Shown here piece by piece: positions 61,901 through 64,000 of a stretch of DNA of 64,000 nt (position 1 is the first letter of the stretch; every line of letters begins with the position of its first letter). Origin of the DNA: Owenia fusiformis (Eukaryota; Annelida; Polychaeta; Sabellida; Oweniidae). The stretch covers positions 10,359,375 to 10,423,374 of the forward strand of contig CAIIXF020000005.1 in assembly GCA_903813345.2 (NCBI GenBank), in the 5' to 3' direction. A model generated the notes under the pieces. It had not been told where the DNA came from, made no database searches, and saw only the letters and a program-made list of their open reading frames with translations. A program made the position numbers and the translations under genes.

Positions 61901-62680
61901 ACAAATTAATACTTATCGAGTCGCAGTATAGAATCGCATGTATTGTATCAGGGTGTCTACATGGTTCAAACACAAATTCAGTATTGAAATTCGTAAATTG
62001 GGACAGACTAGTTAACTGACTTGAATCCCACCTAGCAGCATTTATGTACAACTTATCTATAGGCCTTCTTACATATCAGAAATTTTCCAACAATATAGAA
62101 CTACCAGGACACACAAGCAACTGAGAAAACCAGTAGATTTTCACATACCTAATATAATCAGAATATATCAGCTAAAGGACAAGTCTTGGTTTGGAGAACA
62201 GTCTATTGAGCTAATAATATAGAAATAATGACCAAATTAAATTATGAATATTCAAAAGAGGACATTTAATTCTGCAATATCAAAATTGTCCAAAGCAGGC
62301 GCAACGTGCAGTAGACCAAGTAGACAAATCTCAGTTTGGAGAACGAGGTTCATCAGCCTACTGCGCTTATAATTTATGAAAAATAACACCCAAATTAAAT
62401 TATGGATATTCAAAAGAGGACATTTAAATCTACAATTTGTAAAAATATAAAAACTGTCCAAAGCAGGCGTTATAGGCAGTAGACAGATGAACTTTGTTCT
62501 CCAAACCGAGAGGCAAACTCCTGTATTTTTTCATATATTATTATAACATTTGGAGTGCACTTCCACTTGAATTGAGATGTAAATCAACAATACCAACTTT
62601 TAAAATTAAAAAAAAACATGTCAAAGAGTATTTTTCATCTCAACCCAAGATAGGCTACAAATTGACAAAACATTGACATT
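61900..62680 (+). pseudogene. Decayed non-LTR retrotransposon reverse-transcriptase C-terminus
   Basis: From about 61930 a broken frame reads like the C-terminal part of LINE ORF2, with ACIVSGCLHGSNTNSVLKF then a stop. Around 62555-62640 there is WSALPLELRCKSTIPTFK, the familiar 'W N x LP x x IR ... F K' tail of such proteins. In-frame stops and a dimeric dispersed repeat (62225-62515) interrupt it. It is dead. The family assignment is by recognition of the tail motif only. Confidence 0.6.
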
Positions 62681-63052
62681 GCTCCCTTTTTTGAAGTTAG
62701 CCTTAACTTACATACATAATTCCAGTCAAGATCACTTTGTTTACATGTTATGACATCATAAAATTGTCATGGTAAAAAGTTTGGCGTCTATACAGGAATA
62801 TATAGCCGACCTTCAGGTCCATTGACTTCCATACAAATGCTTTGCTAGGTATGGAATACAAATATATAATAATGCCTCATATGATTTTATATGGACAGAC
62901 AAACAGACAAGTGAGTGATTGCAATAGCCCAGCATGTGAGCTAAAAGCAGTTAATATCTCCCTGATAATTTACAACAATCATAACTTTTCACAAGTTGAA
63001 GTAAAGCAGGTTAAGTTTTAGAAATACATTTTTACTTCCACTGTCATCCATC

Positions 63053-63914
63053 ATGAAACTTATCTATTTTGATGTAAAAGGTATGTTAATCTAAAATACT
63101 AAAAAGAACTTCAAATCAGTTACATTTTTAGAAATAGTATAGAGAAAATAATTAGAATTCTTTTTCAACATATGATTCATTAAAGTCATTTAAAAGTAAC
63201 TGAAGTTAAATAATTTAAATAAATTTTCTTTCTGTGATACACTTTAAGAGTGCTGATGGTTTTCTAGGACGTGGTCAGCCAATTAGGTACCTGCTTGTAG
63301 ACAATGGCATCCCACATAAAGATGAACTCATTCATTTGTGGACTGAGGATGGCTGTGAAAATTTTAGGAAAAGAGGATTTAGTCTTGAGGAAGTCTATAG
63401 TGGATCCCTCGAACCAGATTTATATTTGAACAAAGAATGGCTAGACAAAAAGGCAAAGATGGTGTGTATAAATGATTACTAAGTATATTTTCCTGTTTTC
63501 CTTACTATAAGTTTTTCATATTTTATATTCTTATTGAGTCAAAGATATTGATCATGCATATATGCTATGATATGATATGCAAGTTCCACAGATCAAATGC
63601 AATGTACAGCATTTCAGAATTTTAACAATAGAATTTATTTTGACCAATCCCTTTATAAATTATCCCTGTCTTTTAGATCTACACCAAAAATCAAATCAAA
63701 ATATCCTCCATCATTTCAGCCACATGGAGTTTTACCAGTGTTAGAAACTGAGGATGGTCTAAAAATAACGCAAACAAATGCTATACTTCGCCATCTTGCA
63801 AGAAAGTTTAAACTTTATGGATCAACTGATGAACAAGCTACAGAGATTGACATGCTCATTGAATTTGAAAGTGACCTCAGAGAGAGAATATACACCATGG
63901 TCTATTCTAACTAT
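63053..63914 (+). CDS. Second pi-class-like GST, exons 1-3, cut by window end
   Basis: Exons 63053-63080, 63268-63461 and 63720-63914 are the direct counterparts of the first three exons of the GST at 54014, with identical phases. Exon 1 encodes MKLIYFDVK as in copy 1. Exon 2 encodes GRGQPIRYLLVDNGIPHKDE and is 6 nt longer. Exon 3 has GVLPVLETEDGLKITQTNAI and differs from copy 1 at few positions. The same ~20-25-residue insertion is present. The remaining two exons should lie beyond 64000. Start codons are 9039 bp apart, giving the tandem duplication unit. No frame-breaking change is seen, so it may be functional. Confidence 0.88.
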
Positions 63915-64000
63915 GTAAGATCAATTTTTATTGTTATAAAATTCATTTTTCAGATATCGTCATATCCTACCAAAATCGTCTGAGGTAGAGAAAATTATAA

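Overview
Animal nuclear DNA: AT-rich, intron-bearing genes and many short dispersed and inverted repeats. The gene families (a full-length-type huntingtin, a CYP2-clan P450, alpha-tubulin, a DEG/ENaC channel, pi-class-like GSTs) and the (GGAC)n-tailed repeats suggest a marine invertebrate, probably a lophotrochozoan such as a mollusc or brachiopod. The sequence alone does not fix the species.

The minus strand is dominated by one gene, huntingtin (HTT). I resolved 26 consecutive exons from 50746 down to the stop codon at 1601. All junctions are phase-compatible and together give about 1324 codons, roughly the last 40% of the protein (late bridge domain plus the whole C-HEAT domain). The N-terminal part must lie beyond 64000. 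The HTT introns hold complete genes on the opposite strand: a five-exon P450 (14786-19449), a three-exon alpha-tubulin (26429-30036) and a single-exon DEG/ENaC channel (43509-45158). Upstream of the first visible HTT exon, and so probably inside a further HTT intron, lie two tandem pi-class-like GST genes. The first (54014-59057) is complete. The second (from 63053) is cut by the window edge.

The most unusual signal is that tandem repeats start exactly at HTT splice junctions. Four exon 3' ends plus their donors, and one acceptor plus exon start, have been tandemly copied. The largest case is a 54-bp x ~18.7 array at 32962-33973. Every unit there regenerates an AAG|GTAATT donor in phase 0 and is open in the HTT frame, so donor choice could add n x 18 residues to huntingtin. 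A second array repeats a GC-type donor ten times.

The rest is mobile-element debris: a 4.1-kb foldback at 9.0-13.1 kb, several MITE-like families, an element with inverted 15-bp arrays at 35.2-36.2 kb, a decayed LINE near 62 kb, and a 1.6-kb AGGTCA/TGACCT minisatellite inside a MITE just upstream of the GST genes. The larger gene-free stretches (8.2-14.8, 23.1-26.4, 36.2-40.3, 45.2-49.7, 55.1-58.3, 59.1-63.0 kb) show repeats and no convincing additional genes.
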